This document shows, one piece after another, positions 1-9,006 of a DNA stretch of 64,000 nt. The notes under the pieces are model-generated. The model was given only the letters and a program-made list of their open reading frames with translations, was not told the origin of the DNA and ran no database searches. This stretch comes from Longilinea sp035560795 (GTDB lineage: Bacteria > Chloroflexota > Anaerolineae > Anaerolineales > Anaerolineaceae). How positions within the stretch are numbered: the first letter of the stretch is position 1; every line of letters starts with the position of its first letter. Where the stretch lies: NCBI GenBank assembly GCA_035560795.1, contig DATMYV010000039.1:1-64000 (forward strand), written 5' to 3'. Position numbers and translations under genes: made by a program.

Positions 1-10
1 ATCTAAAATA

Positions 11-39
11 TTGACCCTTTTAAGGGCCTGTGCTATAAT
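11..39 (+). promoter_or_regulatory. Sigma-70 promoter of the suf operon
   Basis: TTGACC at 11-16 and TATAAT at 34-39 are separated by 17 nt, and TG at 31-32 makes it an extended -10 as well. Transcription would start near 46, about 75 nt before sufC. No IscR-like or SufR-like operator could be assigned by eye in the short leader. Confidence 0.8.
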
Positions 40-120
40 CACCTCTGCCGGCTGGAAAAGCTGCCTTTCGACCGATGCCGGCGCCAAACAATGAAATTGA
101 ACAGAAGGAGTCTTACCTCG

Positions 121-897
121 ATGCCAGAACTGACTATCCGAAACCTGCATGTTAGCATTGACAATAAAGAGATCTTGAAAGGTCTCAACTTAACGATTCC
201 GCAGGGCGAAGTGCATGCGATTATGGGCCCTAATGGTACAGGGAAATCCACACTTGCGTACACTCTTATGGGGCATCCTTCCTACCTAGTGACGGATGGA
301 GAAGTGCTGATTGGCGACACCAACCTACTTGAATTGGAACCTGATGAGCGTTCTCGGATGGGTATTTTCCTGGCATTTCAATATCCAGTATCGATCCCAG
401 GTGTAACCGTTGCCAATTTCTTGCGTTCAGCCGTGAATGCGCGCCGTCGGGCTGAAAACCATGATGACAAAGGGGTTCCAATCCCTGAATTTCGCAAGAT
501 GCTGAAAGAACAAATGGCTTACTTGAAGATGGACCCGGCGTTTGCTGGCCGTTACCTCAACGAAGGCTTTTCCGGAGGCGAGAAGAAGCGTGCGGAAATT
601 CTTCAAATGGCGATGCTAAAGCCGCTGTTTGCCATTTTGGATGAAACAGATTCAGGCCTCGATATTGACGCATTAAAGGTTGTTTCGGAAGGCGTGAATG
701 CATTACGCGGTCCTGAATTAGGGGTGCTGGTAATTACCCACTATCAGCGCATATTGAATTACATCAAGCCGGATGTCGTCCACGTCATGATGGACGGTCG
801 CATCGTAGAATCTGGCGACGCTGATCTGGCATTGCACCTCGAAGAACACGGTTATGAATGGGTGCGCGAAAAACTTGAAAATAGTGCTGCCGCTTAA
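121..897 (+). CDS. sufC: Fe-S cluster assembly ATPase SufC
   Basis: ABC-type ATPase of the cytosolic SufBCD scaffold, which assembles [Fe-S] clusters. About 258 residues, the usual SufC length. Walker A is GPNGTGKST near residues 36-44, the family-typical signature is FSGGEKKRAE, and Walker B is FAILDETDSGLD, all intact. The ATG at 121 is preferred over the in-frame ATG at 91 because AAGGAG lies at 105-110 with good spacing and the protein then begins MPELTIRNL as in other SufC proteins. First gene of a plus-strand operon; sufB follows after 31 nt. Confidence 0.97.
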   Translation: MPELTIRNLHVSIDNKEILKGLNLTIPQGEVHAIMGPNGTGKSTLAYTLMGHPSYLVTDGEVLIGDTNLLELEPDERSRMGIFLAFQYPVSIPGVTVANFLRSAVNARRRAENHDDKGVPIPEFRKMLKEQMAYLKMDPAFAGRYLNEGFSGGEKKRAEILQMAMLKPLFAILDETDSGLDIDALKVVSEGVNALRGPELGVLVITHYQRILNYIKPDVVHVMMDGRIVESGDADLALHLEEHGYEWVREKLENSAAA

Positions 898-928
898 TTA
901 ACGGTATTGGCTGGTTGAGGAGGATTTT

Positions 929-2341
929 ATGGGTTCAACAACCGAAGAAAAAATCCTGGATGGTCTTGGCGACTATAAATACGGATTCAGCGATCCGGAT
1001 GTTTCGGTATATAACACTGGTAAAGGTCTTAATGAAGGCGTGGTCCGGCAGATTTCCGCCCAAAAAGGGGAACCGCAATGGATGCTGGATTTCCGGCTTA
1101 AAGCCCTTGCGCATTTTGTCAAACGTCCAATGCCGAATTGGGGTGCTGATATTTCCGGTTTGAAATTGGATGATATTTATTACTATGTCCGTCCAATGGA
1201 TGTGGCTGGCAAGAATTGGGAAGATGTGCCTGATTCGATTAAGAAAACCTTCGATCGCTTGGGCATCCCGGAAGCAGAGCGAAAATTTCTAGCGGGGGTC
1301 GGCGCTCAATATGAATCTGAAATGGTTTATCACTCCATCCAGGAACATCTGGAAAAACAAGGCGTCATCTTCTTGAGTATTGAAGAAGGTCTCCGGCAGC
1401 ATCCAGAACTGTTCCGCGAATATTTCGGGACTGTGATTCCCATCGAGGATAACAAATTTGCTGCCTTGAACAGTGCAGTTTGGTCAGGCGGCTCATTCGT
1501 TTATGTCCCCAAGGGCGTGAAAGTGGATCTGCCTTTACAGGCATATTTCCGCTTAAACATTGCCAATATTGGGCAGTTTGAACGCAGCCTGATCATCGCC
1601 GATGAAGGTTCGCAGGTGCATTACGTCGAAGGCTGTACGGCGCCGCAATATACCACCGATTCTTTCCATAGCGGCGTAATCGAGATCGTCGTAAAGAAAG
1701 GCGCGCGCGTGCGCTACTCTACCATCCAAAACTGGTCGACTAATGTTTATAACCTGGTAACCCAGCGGGCGCTGGTACATGAGGGCGGTACGATGGAATG
1801 GGTGGATGCCAACCTGGGTTCGAAAGTTACCATGAAATACCCTTCCTGTTACCTGGTGGGTGATGGAGCTCATGGAGAAATTCTCTCCATGGCTTTTGCC
1901 GGACCAGGTCAGACCCAGGATGCTGGCGGCAAGATGATCCATTTTGCTCCCAATACCAGCAGCAAGATCACTTCCAAATCGATCAGTAAAGGCGGCGGAC
2001 GCGCATCCTACCGCGGCCTGGTTAAAGTACATAAGGGCGCGACCAACGTGCGTTCGAATGTAGTCTGCGACGCTCTGTTGCTTGATCCAAAGTCACGGTC
2101 CGATACTTATCCATACATCGAGATTGACGAAGAGGATGTGACCATCGGCCACGAGGCATCAGTTTCAAAGGTGGGCGAGGAGCAGCTATTTTACCTGCGG
2201 AGCCGTGGATTGACGGAAGAAGAGGCAACCACGATGGTAGTCTCTGGTTTCATCGAGCCGTTGGTCAAAGAGCTGCCGATGGAATACGCTGTAGAAATGA
2301 ACCGCCTGATCCAGCTTCAAATGGAAGGTTCGGTTGGCTAA
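929..2341 (+). CDS. sufB: Fe-S cluster assembly protein SufB
   Basis: Scaffold subunit of the SufBC2D complex, on which the nascent cluster is built from SufS/SufU sulfur. At 470 residues it is full length. Visible family hallmarks are the VEGCTAP segment carrying a conserved cysteine, the SKSISKGGGRASYRG block of the beta-helix core, and the C-terminal SGFIEPLVKELP segment that closes SufB/SufD proteins. The GAGGAGG ribosome site just before 929 supports this ATG. It lies between sufC and sufD and is transcribed with them. Confidence 0.97.
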   Translation: MGSTTEEKILDGLGDYKYGFSDPDVSVYNTGKGLNEGVVRQISAQKGEPQWMLDFRLKALAHFVKRPMPNWGADISGLKLDDIYYYVRPMDVAGKNWEDVPDSIKKTFDRLGIPEAERKFLAGVGAQYESEMVYHSIQEHLEKQGVIFLSIEEGLRQHPELFREYFGTVIPIEDNKFAALNSAVWSGGSFVYVPKGVKVDLPLQAYFRLNIANIGQFERSLIIADEGSQVHYVEGCTAPQYTTDSFHSGVIEIVVKKGARVRYSTIQNWSTNVYNLVTQRALVHEGGTMEWVDANLGSKVTMKYPSCYLVGDGAHGEILSMAFAGPGQTQDAGGKMIHFAPNTSSKITSKSISKGGGRASYRGLVKVHKGATNVRSNVVCDALLLDPKSRSDTYPYIEIDEEDVTIGHEASVSKVGEEQLFYLRSRGLTEEEATTMVVSGFIEPLVKELPMEYAVEMNRLIQLQMEGSVG

Positions 2342-2398
2342 TAATAATACTCGGGGTATTTGCCCTGGAATATTTTCAGGATTGAGGTTGATGATTTT

Positions 2399-3763
2399 AT
2401 GACGAGCGAAAAGCCTCAGGTTATTATACGAACTCGGCGGAGCGAAACATCCGTCCAGCAGAAATTTTCTTTTACCCGTGATCAGGTGCTTTCGGAAGGT
2501 GTTAGTCCGAAATTGGTCGAATTTCGACAAAAAGCCTGGGAACACTTCGAAGCGCTGCCGATGCCGGTGACAACAGACGAAGCCTGGCGGCGTACCGATT
2601 TGCACAGCCTGGCCACAGAGAATTTGCGCCTGCCAGCCACCGATGCCTATCTGGATTTGGCTGCGCTTCCGGATCATTTACTCCGCCCATTGGCGGACAG
2701 TGAGCATGCCGGGGAAGTCATTTTAATGCCTGGCGGTGCCCAGGTACGATTGGCTGATGAGTTAGCCCATCAGGGCGTTATTTTCACCGATCTGCGCACC
2801 GCCGAGCAACGCTTCCCGGCAATTCTGGACCGGTTTGCGGCTAAAGCGTTGGTGAAGCCTGAAGCAGGAAAATTTGCCGCTTTGTCCCTCGCACTTGCCA
2901 ACACTGGAATTCTCCTCTTCGTCCCGCGAGGCGTGACCATTGAACGCCCGCTACATAGCCTTCTCTGGGCGCCTGGCGTGGGTTTAGCCCATATTTCCAA
3001 TATCCTCGTCTGGTTGGAGGACGGTGCTTCAGCAACGTTGGTGCATGAATCAGCTTCTCCGACAGAAAATGGTCAATCAATCCATGCCGGTACGGTCGAA
3101 ATTGTTGTTGGCAATGATGCCAACTTGAGATTTGTCGAGCTGCAATCCTTTGGCGAGCACATGTATAACTTTACGCATGAACGCGTACAGGTGGCCGGCA
3201 ACGGCACCCTGGATTGGGTATTTGGTGCGATCGGCGGCTTGCTTACCAAGAACTTTTCCGATCTTGATTTGGTTGGAAAAGGCGCCACCGGGCGGATGTC
3301 CGGCTTTTACTTCACCGAGCATAACCAGCACCTGGATTACGACTCACAACAGAACCACCTGGCGCCGAATACCACCAGCGACCTATTATTCAAAGGAGCT
3401 TTAATCGATCAAAGCCGCGCCGTTTGGCAGGGCATGATTTACGTTGCGCCCGAAGCACAAAAAACCGATGGCTATCAGGCAAACCGGAATTTGATCCTCA
3501 GCCGCCAGGCTCGGGCGGATTCGATCCCCGGACTGGAGATTTTGGCCGACGATGTCAGGTGCACGCACGGGGCTACGGTCGGAAAAATTGATTACGATCA
3601 AGTTTTTTACCTGCGCTCGCGCGGCATCTCGAAAGTAGAAGCTGAGCGGTTGATTGTCGAGGGTTTCTTTGATCCAATCATGCAGCGTATTCCCTTCGAA
3701 GGCGTACGTCAAAGATTCCAGGATGCAATTCACAATAAAATGGCTTCCTATCAAGGATTGTAA
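2399..3763 (+). CDS. sufD: Fe-S cluster assembly protein SufD
   Basis: Second beta-helix partner of the SufBC2D scaffold, needed for iron acquisition and ATPase coupling. About 454 residues. The core block HLAPNTTSDLLFKGAL and the C-terminal FYLRSRGISKVEAERL / VEGFFDPI segments match the family. An in-frame TTG at 2360 would add 13 residues, but the ATG at 2399 gives a normal start (MTSEKPQ). It has no close strong Shine-Dalgarno, only GAGG at 2384-2387, so the exact start is less certain than the identity. A hairpin follows the stop codon. Confidence 0.95.
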   Translation: MTSEKPQVIIRTRRSETSVQQKFSFTRDQVLSEGVSPKLVEFRQKAWEHFEALPMPVTTDEAWRRTDLHSLATENLRLPATDAYLDLAALPDHLLRPLADSEHAGEVILMPGGAQVRLADELAHQGVIFTDLRTAEQRFPAILDRFAAKALVKPEAGKFAALSLALANTGILLFVPRGVTIERPLHSLLWAPGVGLAHISNILVWLEDGASATLVHESASPTENGQSIHAGTVEIVVGNDANLRFVELQSFGEHMYNFTHERVQVAGNGTLDWVFGAIGGLLTKNFSDLDLVGKGATGRMSGFYFTEHNQHLDYDSQQNHLAPNTTSDLLFKGALIDQSRAVWQGMIYVAPEAQKTDGYQANRNLILSRQARADSIPGLEILADDVRCTHGATVGKIDYDQVFYLRSRGISKVEAERLIVEGFFDPIMQRIPFEGVRQRFQDAIHNKMASYQGL

Positions 3764-3788
3764 AACTACAGCTCCGATGAATAATTAT

Positions 3789-3828
3789 CCCTTCTCCAGT
3801 CTGCTTTGAGGCAAAAACAGGAGAAGGG
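3789..3828 (+). terminator. Intra-operon hairpin after sufD
   Basis: CCCTTCTCC (3789-3797) and GGAGAAGGG (3820-3828) form a perfect 9-bp stem with a 22-nt loop, followed only by TTTTCC. The large loop and short T-run suggest a weak, partial terminator or RNA-stability element that would lower expression of the downstream genes relative to sufCBD. Confidence 0.45.
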
Positions 3829-3910
3829 TTTTCCACGGAAATGCTTATCTTGAGCGGATATGCTAGAATAAGTGACGATTTGGATTTGTTTTTTGGCAGG
3901 AGAATAAAAT

Positions 3911-4195
3911 ATGTCGGCAGTCCCATTTATGCGTCCCCCTGATTCGGACATTCTATTTGAAGTCGGCGATACAGTTGAAGTCTTTTGCGATCATGAAAAA
4001 GGCGGTCAACGCATACGCGGCTGGCTGAAAGGCATTGTAGTGCAGGTGGATGCAAAAATGGTGGCGGTTCAGTTTCGTTCCAATGTCTACTTGACCGATG
4101 GATGGATGGTGCCAGACCATATATTATGGTATCCATTGACTTCATCACACATCCGCGAAATGCAGCGGAAACCATCTAAAGCGGATATGCTCTAG
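3911..4195 (+). CDS. Small conserved protein of the suf operon, function unknown
   Basis: 94 residues, no recognised enzymatic motif. It begins after a strong AGGAGA site (3898-3903). The middle (residues 15-75) is predicted mostly beta strand with alternating hydrophobics (VGDTVEVFCDHE, GWLKGIVVQVDAKMVAVQF), which would fit a small SH3-like or Tudor-like barrel. The C-terminus is polar. It lies between sufD and sufS, 12 nt before sufS, so it is co-expressed with the Fe-S machinery. A role as SUF accessory factor is inference from position only. A possible extended -10 (TGCTAGAAT, 3861-3869) lies upstream but has no good -35. Confidence 0.75.
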   Translation: MSAVPFMRPPDSDILFEVGDTVEVFCDHEKGGQRIRGWLKGIVVQVDAKMVAVQFRSNVYLTDGWMVPDHILWYPLTSSHIREMQRKPSKADML

Positions 4196-4207
4196 ACCAG
4201 GATAACA

Positions 4208-5452
4208 ATGGTTTCTTCAAGTCTTACTTCTGCTGAAATTGCCAAAATTCGGGATGAATTTCCGATTCTGAGACGGGAGGTCTATCCAGGCACTCCATTG
4301 GTGTATTTTGATTCTGCTGCGACTTCACAAAAGCCATCCAGTGTAATTGAAGCCATGGATACCTATTATCGCGTGACGAATGCAAATATTCACCGCGGTA
4401 TCCATGTTTTGGCTGAAGAAGCGACTGCCAGTTATGAGGAAGCCCGCCTGAAAGTCGTCAAATTTATCCATGCCCGCAATGAACACGAAATCATCTTCAC
4501 CCGAAACACCACCGAATCTATCAATCTGGTAGCCTATTCGTGGGCAAGGGCGAATTTACAAGCGGGTGATCTGGTGATTTTGACCGAGATGGAGCACCAC
4601 TCCAACCTGGTTCCCTGGCAAATTCTGGCATCTGAACGGCAGGTCCGGCTCGAGTTTATTCCAGTGACGGATGAGGGTTTGCTTGACCTGGACGTTTACC
4701 GCCAGTTGTTACAGCAAAACCCAAAGCTGGTCTCGTTTACGCACATGTCAAACGTATTGGGAACGATCAATCCCGCCAGGAAATTGGTCAGCATGGCGCA
4801 TGATGCTGGTGCGCTGGCACTTATTGACGGCGCGCAGTCGGTACCGCACTTCCCAGTGGATGTTCAGGATCTCAATGCAGATTTCCTGGCATTTTCGGGG
4901 CATAAGATGGTCGGCCCGACCGGGATCGGTGTCTTATATGGCAAGGAAGCCATCCTGAATGCCATGCCGCCGTTTTTAGGCGGCGGCGATATGATCAAAA
5001 AGGTACTGCTGCGTAGTTTCACGGCCAATTCGCTACCGCACAAATTTGAAGCTGGCACACCGGCTATTGCGGAGGGCATTGGATTGGGTGCGGCCGTGGA
5101 TTATCTTTCCTCCATTGGGATGGACAGGATTGCTGCCTATGAACACGAGCTTACCCAATATGCACTCGACCGTCTTTCTGAAGTCAGCGGTCTGCGGGTT
5201 ATTGGTCCATCTGCCGATAAGCGCGGAGGGGTAGCGGCGTTTACCCTGGAAGGAATTCACCCGCATGACGTGTCGCAATTGCTGGATCGGGATGGCCTGG
5301 CGGTCCGGGCAGGACATCACTGCGCTATGCCATTGCACCAACGATTCAATTTGCCAGCCACAACCCGTGCAAGTTTTTATCTATACAATACCCGGGAAGA
5401 AATTGACCGGTTGGTAAATTCTTTGGAACATGTCAAGAAATTATTCGCATAG
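4208..5452 (+). CDS. sufS: Cysteine desulfurase SufS
   Basis: PLP-dependent class V aminotransferase-fold enzyme that removes sulfur from L-cysteine as a persulfide and passes it to SufU. 414 residues, normal for group II (SufS/CsdA) desulfurases. The PLP lysine is K233 in SGHKMVGPTGIG and the catalytic cysteine is C372 in RAGHHCAMP. The short RAGHHC loop is characteristic of SufS rather than IscS. It is followed by sufU 14 nt downstream, the expected partner. Confidence 0.96.
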   Translation: MVSSSLTSAEIAKIRDEFPILRREVYPGTPLVYFDSAATSQKPSSVIEAMDTYYRVTNANIHRGIHVLAEEATASYEEARLKVVKFIHARNEHEIIFTRNTTESINLVAYSWARANLQAGDLVILTEMEHHSNLVPWQILASERQVRLEFIPVTDEGLLDLDVYRQLLQQNPKLVSFTHMSNVLGTINPARKLVSMAHDAGALALIDGAQSVPHFPVDVQDLNADFLAFSGHKMVGPTGIGVLYGKEAILNAMPPFLGGGDMIKKVLLRSFTANSLPHKFEAGTPAIAEGIGLGAAVDYLSSIGMDRIAAYEHELTQYALDRLSEVSGLRVIGPSADKRGGVAAFTLEGIHPHDVSQLLDRDGLAVRAGHHCAMPLHQRFNLPATTRASFYLYNTREEIDRLVNSLEHVKKLFA

Positions 5453-5466
5453 GCAGGATTTTGTCG

Positions 5467-5871
5467 ATGGATGATCTATATCGGGAAATCATTATAGAGC
5501 GGTATAAGGACCCGCTTTATCGCGGCGAACTGGATCCGCATGATATTACCTTCGAGGACGAAAACCCGCTTTGTGGCGATCATATCCGTATTGATTTACG
5601 CGTGGACGGGGAGCATAAGGTCACCGAAGCGGCGTTTAGCGGGCACGGCTGTGCCATTTCGCAAGCATCGGCTGATCTATTGCTCGAATCAATCATCGGA
5701 AAATCCTTGGATGAGGTAAAAGCGCTCAAGAAGCAGGATATTCTCGATTTGCTTGGCATCGAATTAGGGCCAGTCCGGCTAAAATGTGCGCTGTTGTCAC
5801 TCAAGGTGCTCAAGGCGGGTGCTTACGGCATGGGCGATGAATCCGATACCGATGCATTGGTGGAGGATTGA
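5467..5871 (+). CDS. sufU: Zinc-dependent sulfurtransferase SufU
   Basis: Accepts persulfide sulfur from SufS and delivers it to SufBCD. 134 residues. Cysteines C36 (NPLCGD), C62 (GHGCAIS) and C107 (RLKCALL), with D38, match the zinc ligand set of SufU. The GHGCAISQAS segment and the spacing between C62 and C107 are typical of SufU rather than IscU. An in-frame TTG at 5461 is possible, but the ATG at 5467 has better spacing from GCAGGA. The gene ends 2 nt before the Rieske gene. Confidence 0.94.
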   Translation: MDDLYREIIIERYKDPLYRGELDPHDITFEDENPLCGDHIRIDLRVDGEHKVTEAAFSGHGCAISQASADLLLESIIGKSLDEVKALKKQDILDLLGIELGPVRLKCALLSLKVLKAGAYGMGDESDTDALVED

Positions 5872-5873
5872 GC

Positions 5874-6218
5874 ATGACCGATATTGATCTGGCAGCCTAC
5901 GATTTTTATGAAGTTGCTTCCGTCGAAGACTTGCCTAATGGCGAACGTATTTTTCTGGAAATTAACAATGAGCCTGTGGTTGTTTTCAACATTGGCGGCG
6001 GCTTTTTTGCAATTGGCGATGTGTGCACCCACGACCGCGGTCCCCTTGGCGATGGCGAAGTGGATGGTTATGAAGTCATATGCCCGCGGCATGGCGCTCG
6101 TTTCGACATGCGCGATGGAAGAGCAACCCAACTACCAGCGGTAGCACCGACTCCTTCTTATCCGGTGCGGGTAACTGAAGGAAAAATCGAAATCGGGATT
6201 CGGCGAAAAAACGAGTAA
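5874..6218 (+). CDS. Rieske-type [2Fe-2S] ferredoxin
   Basis: 114-residue stand-alone Rieske domain. The cluster ligands are C51-x-H53 (CTHDRGPLGDG) and C70-x2-H73 (CPRHGARFD), all present. Such single-domain proteins resemble the small ferredoxin subunits of non-haem iron oxygenases, but no oxygenase is nearby. Its place at the end of the suf operon suggests electron delivery for Fe-S assembly or simply co-regulation of an Fe-S protein with its biogenesis system (inference). GGAGG at 5862-5866 supports the ATG at 5874. Confidence 0.9.
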   Translation: MTDIDLAAYDFYEVASVEDLPNGERIFLEINNEPVVVFNIGGGFFAIGDVCTHDRGPLGDGEVDGYEVICPRHGARFDMRDGRATQLPAVAPTPSYPVRVTEGKIEIGIRRKNE

Positions 6219-6242
6219 GAATATGTCAACCTTGCTTTAGCT

Positions 6243-6273
6243 AACAACCCCCCAAAAAGGAGGGTTGTTTTTT
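6243..6273 (+). terminator. Rho-independent terminator of the suf operon
   Basis: AACAACCC (6243-6250) pairs with GGGTTGTT (6262-6269) around a short loop, with a run of six T ending at 6273. It follows the Rieske stop codon by 24 nt. The T-run exists only in the plus direction. Confidence 0.85.
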
Positions 6274-6371
6274 AATCCCTATTGCGCGCGTAAGAATTTT
6301 CGGGAAGAGTTCTTAGTCCATACTAGTCGACAGACAAATCAATTTTTCGGTATTAAATAAAACCAAAGTAA

Positions 6372-7022
6372 TCATGCCAGGCAGCCAAACGCGCCGACAA
6401 TTCGCAGGATGTCAAACCCTTCGGCAAAAGCACGCTCAGCCATGGCGCCGTGCCGAACCAGGGTAGCGCGGGTGACTGATTCGTTGAAATAATACTTCTC
6501 TTCGTATGTCTTGTACTGCCGCAAGGCCGCCACTTTTTTATCCACGTCCGCTTCGCTTACTTCCACCAGGAAGGATGGAAAAAAACCATAGCTGCTGCGG
6601 ATGACATCAAACCCGAGAACCGTCGTTCCACGAAAGGCTCGCAGAGCTTCCTCCGTGATGGTGCCATGGTCCTGATGGATGTCGGCTTTGGTGTGCACAA
6701 AGATGATTTCAGGATGAAAGCTGTGGTTCAACTGGATGAGGTACTCGAGTATCTCCTGGCGTGCATGGGGAAAACGGCGGGTTTCAAAAGGTCCAAGGAT
6801 GACATGGTCCCTGGGCACCCCTAACGTTTCCATGGAACGATAATGTTCCTCGACCAGATTGTTTAATTGAGGATTCTTCTGGTTGTCGGACAGTGTCACG
6901 CACAGGACTTCTGTTTGAGTCGATATATGGGCAATCAACGCACCGCAGCCAAGTTCAATGTCGTCTGGATGGGCACCTAGGAATAGTACCTTACGCCCGA
7001 AAAAAGTCATATCATGATTCAT
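6372..7022 (-). CDS. PIG-L/LmbE family deacetylase
   Basis: 216 residues. The zinc-binding AHPDDIELGCG motif near the N-terminus and the downstream HTKADIHQDHGT motif identify the LmbE/PIG-L N-acetylglucosaminyl deacetylase fold. Members act on sugar or sugar-linked amides (bacillithiol, mycothiol, glycolipid or antibiotic precursors); the substrate cannot be read from sequence. It starts 3 nt after the methyltransferase stop codon, so the two are almost certainly co-translated and may act on the same metabolite. Confidence 0.88.
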   Translation of the reverse strand: MNHDMTFFGRKVLFLGAHPDDIELGCGALIAHISTQTEVLCVTLSDNQKNPQLNNLVEEHYRSMETLGVPRDHVILGPFETRRFPHARQEILEYLIQLNHSFHPEIIFVHTKADIHQDHGTITEEALRAFRGTTVLGFDVIRSSYGFFPSFLVEVSEADVDKKVAALRQYKTYEEKYYFNESVTRATLVRHGAMAERAFAEGFDILRIVGAFGCLA

Positions 7023-7025
7023 GGG

Positions 7026-7826
7026 TTATTTGGTCACCACGAAGCCGCCTACCACTTTGGTCATCACCAGTTTTCCATCGGCAGCCAGGCGTTTGTCGGC
7101 TACGGAGGTGATTTTTTCCATTAAGGCTTCGAATTCTCCCTTTCCGGTGAAAAGACTGGTCCAAAGTTTGCGGTCTTCAGAAAGCGATGCGCGTGTGTAT
7201 TCCAGGAACGGTTCGACCGTTTCGAATACAAGCGGATTTTCAAACAGGTGTACCTCTACCTTTGAAAAGGTCTCCTGGATTGAAGCCAGGATGGCGCTGC
7301 CATAACGCGAACTGCCAGGCATGGGTGGGATGGGCTGGTTGGTGGCTTCCTTGATGATCTCATAGAAGAGTTTTTTGTTTTCGGGCATGGGGCCGGTCGT
7401 GAACAGACGGCCGCCAGGCGCCAGTACGCGGTGCATTTGACGGATGGTAAAAGGAATATCTTCCGCGTAATAGATGGCAAAGCAACAAGAGAGAAGGTCG
7501 AAACGGTTCTCTTCCAGAGGGAAGGGCTGATTGAAATTCAAATCCATGAAATCGATGCGGGCATTTTGCCGGATGGCTTCACTGCGGGCCTGGGTCAATA
7601 ACTCGTTCGAGACATCGCCGCCAAGGATCTCTGCCTGGCCTTTGAGGAAATTGTAGAAAGAAAAACACTGTTTTCCAGCTCCGCAGGCAACATCGAGTAT
7701 CTTCATACCCGGAGTAAGCTTTAACAAATCCAGCATCCATTGATCGATATCGCGGCTGCCGAATTTTGAATGAATGTCGATGCGTTTCAACAGGTCGGAT
7801 GTCGTTTCCTGGTAATTGATTTTCAT
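7026..7826 (-). CDS. Class I SAM-dependent methyltransferase
   Basis: 266 residues with the Rossmann-fold SAM site ILDVACGAGKQ (motif I), an acidic motif II region (LGGDVSN) and the LLSCCFAIYYAED post-motif typical of UbiE/small-molecule methyltransferases. Substrate unknown. First gene of a two-gene unit with the PIG-L deacetylase, expressed from a strong promoter just upstream. That promoter starts only 27 nt beyond the hypE stop codon, so read-through from the hyp operon is also possible. Confidence 0.87.
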   Translation of the reverse strand: MKINYQETTSDLLKRIDIHSKFGSRDIDQWMLDLLKLTPGMKILDVACGAGKQCFSFYNFLKGQAEILGGDVSNELLTQARSEAIRQNARIDFMDLNFNQPFPLEENRFDLLSCCFAIYYAEDIPFTIRQMHRVLAPGGRLFTTGPMPENKKLFYEIIKEATNQPIPPMPGSSRYGSAILASIQETFSKVEVHLFENPLVFETVEPFLEYTRASLSEDRKLWTSLFTGKGEFEALMEKITSVADKRLAADGKLVMTKVVGGFVVTK

Positions 7827-7868
7827 GAGTCCTCAAATGGGGGTGGTTGGTTTGTTCAATAGTTCGTA

Positions 7869-7896
7869 AGTATAAATTGTAACAAAATTATGTCAA
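7869..7896 (-). promoter_or_regulatory. Sigma-70 promoter of the methyltransferase-deacetylase pair
   Basis: On the minus strand TTGACA (7896-7891) and TATACT (7874-7869) are separated by 16 nt, a near-consensus promoter. Start would be near 7862, about 35 nt before the methyltransferase ATG. Confidence 0.8.
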
Positions 7897-7922
7897 GCCT
7901 GTTGAAATGGCCAGTTTGCTGC

Positions 7923-9002
7923 TTAGCAAATGCGCGGCAGCATCTCGCCTGCCAGGACGTCCAGTACGCGCGTACCACCAATCGTAGTCTTCATCAGAAC
8001 GCGCGCAGCCGGAGCCGGCTTTACCTGGCCGATCAGCATGGCTTCCTCACCGTATTGGGTGTGGCGCAAGGCGTCGAGGGCTGCATCAACCTCCGCAGCC
8101 GGGAGGATGATTATTATTTTTCCCTCGTTTGCAACATACAGGGGATCAAAACCGAGCATGTCACAGGCAGCCCTTACAGCTGGATGGACTGGTATTTGGC
8201 CTTCAACAATCTCAATACAGACTCCGCTTTGTTTGGCGATTTCGTTCAACGTGGTCGCCAAACCACCGCGAGTGGGATCGCGCAGAACATGCACATGAGG
8301 CGCTGCCTCCAGCAAATTCTGAATGAGCGTATTTAGCGGCGCTACGTCGGATTTTACCTCAGCCTCAAAGCCCAAATCGCCGCGTGCGGATAGAACGGCG
8401 ATACCATGGTCGCCCATGGCGCCGGAGATAAGCACGGAATCGCCTGGCTCGGCGAATGCGCCGCCAATCTGCCGCCCAGCCGGGATCCAGCCAATGCCGG
8501 CAGTATTGATGAACAGGCCATCCGCTTTGCCACGTTCGACCACCTTGGTGTCACCTGCAATAATCTGGATTCCCGCTTCCCGGGCGGCTGCCTGCATGGA
8601 GGTTGTAACACGCACCAGTGTATCGATTGGCAACCCTTCCTCAATGATAAATCCGGCAGTGAGATAAAGTGCAATTGCGCCGGACATGCTGACGTCATTG
8701 ACCGTTCCACAAACAGCCAAACGGCCGATATCGCCGCCTGCGAAAAACAATGGGCTGACAATGTGGGAGTCTGTTGAGACAGACAACTGGCCTTTAAGTT
8801 CAGCATTGGCGGGTAATGAAAACACCGCGGAATCATTGGACTGTGCCAGTATGTCATTGGAAAAAGCGGGTGCGAATACACGGGCAATCAATTCCTGCGT
8901 CATCCGGCCACCGCTGCCGTGCCCCATGACAATCTGATCATCGTGACGCAACGGGATCGGGCAGACCGGCCCTTCAAATGAGGGAAGCATGTTTTCAGTC
9001 AT
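7923..9002 (-). CDS. hypE: Carbamoyl dehydratase HypE
   Basis: Dehydrates the thiocarbamate on its C-terminal cysteine to a thiocyanate, the CN donor for the [NiFe] active site. About 359 residues, PurM-like ATP-binding fold with GHGSGGRMTQELI near the N-terminus. The essential C-terminal cysteine is present (the protein ends MLPRIC). The start at 9002 (MTENMLPSF) is chosen because it lies 4 nt after the hypD stop; a longer reading frame would run into hypD and has no family support. Last gene of hypABFCDE. Confidence 0.95.
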   Translation of the reverse strand: MTENMLPSFEGPVCPIPLRHDDQIVMGHGSGGRMTQELIARVFAPAFSNDILAQSNDSAVFSLPANAELKGQLSVSTDSHIVSPLFFAGGDIGRLAVCGTVNDVSMSGAIALYLTAGFIIEEGLPIDTLVRVTTSMQAAAREAGIQIIAGDTKVVERGKADGLFINTAGIGWIPAGRQIGGAFAEPGDSVLISGAMGDHGIAVLSARGDLGFEAEVKSDVAPLNTLIQNLLEAAPHVHVLRDPTRGGLATTLNEIAKQSGVCIEIVEGQIPVHPAVRAACDMLGFDPLYVANEGKIIIILPAAEVDAALDALRHTQYGEEAMLIGQVKPAPAARVLMKTTIGGTRVLDVLAGEMLPRIC

Positions 9003-9006
9003 GGAT

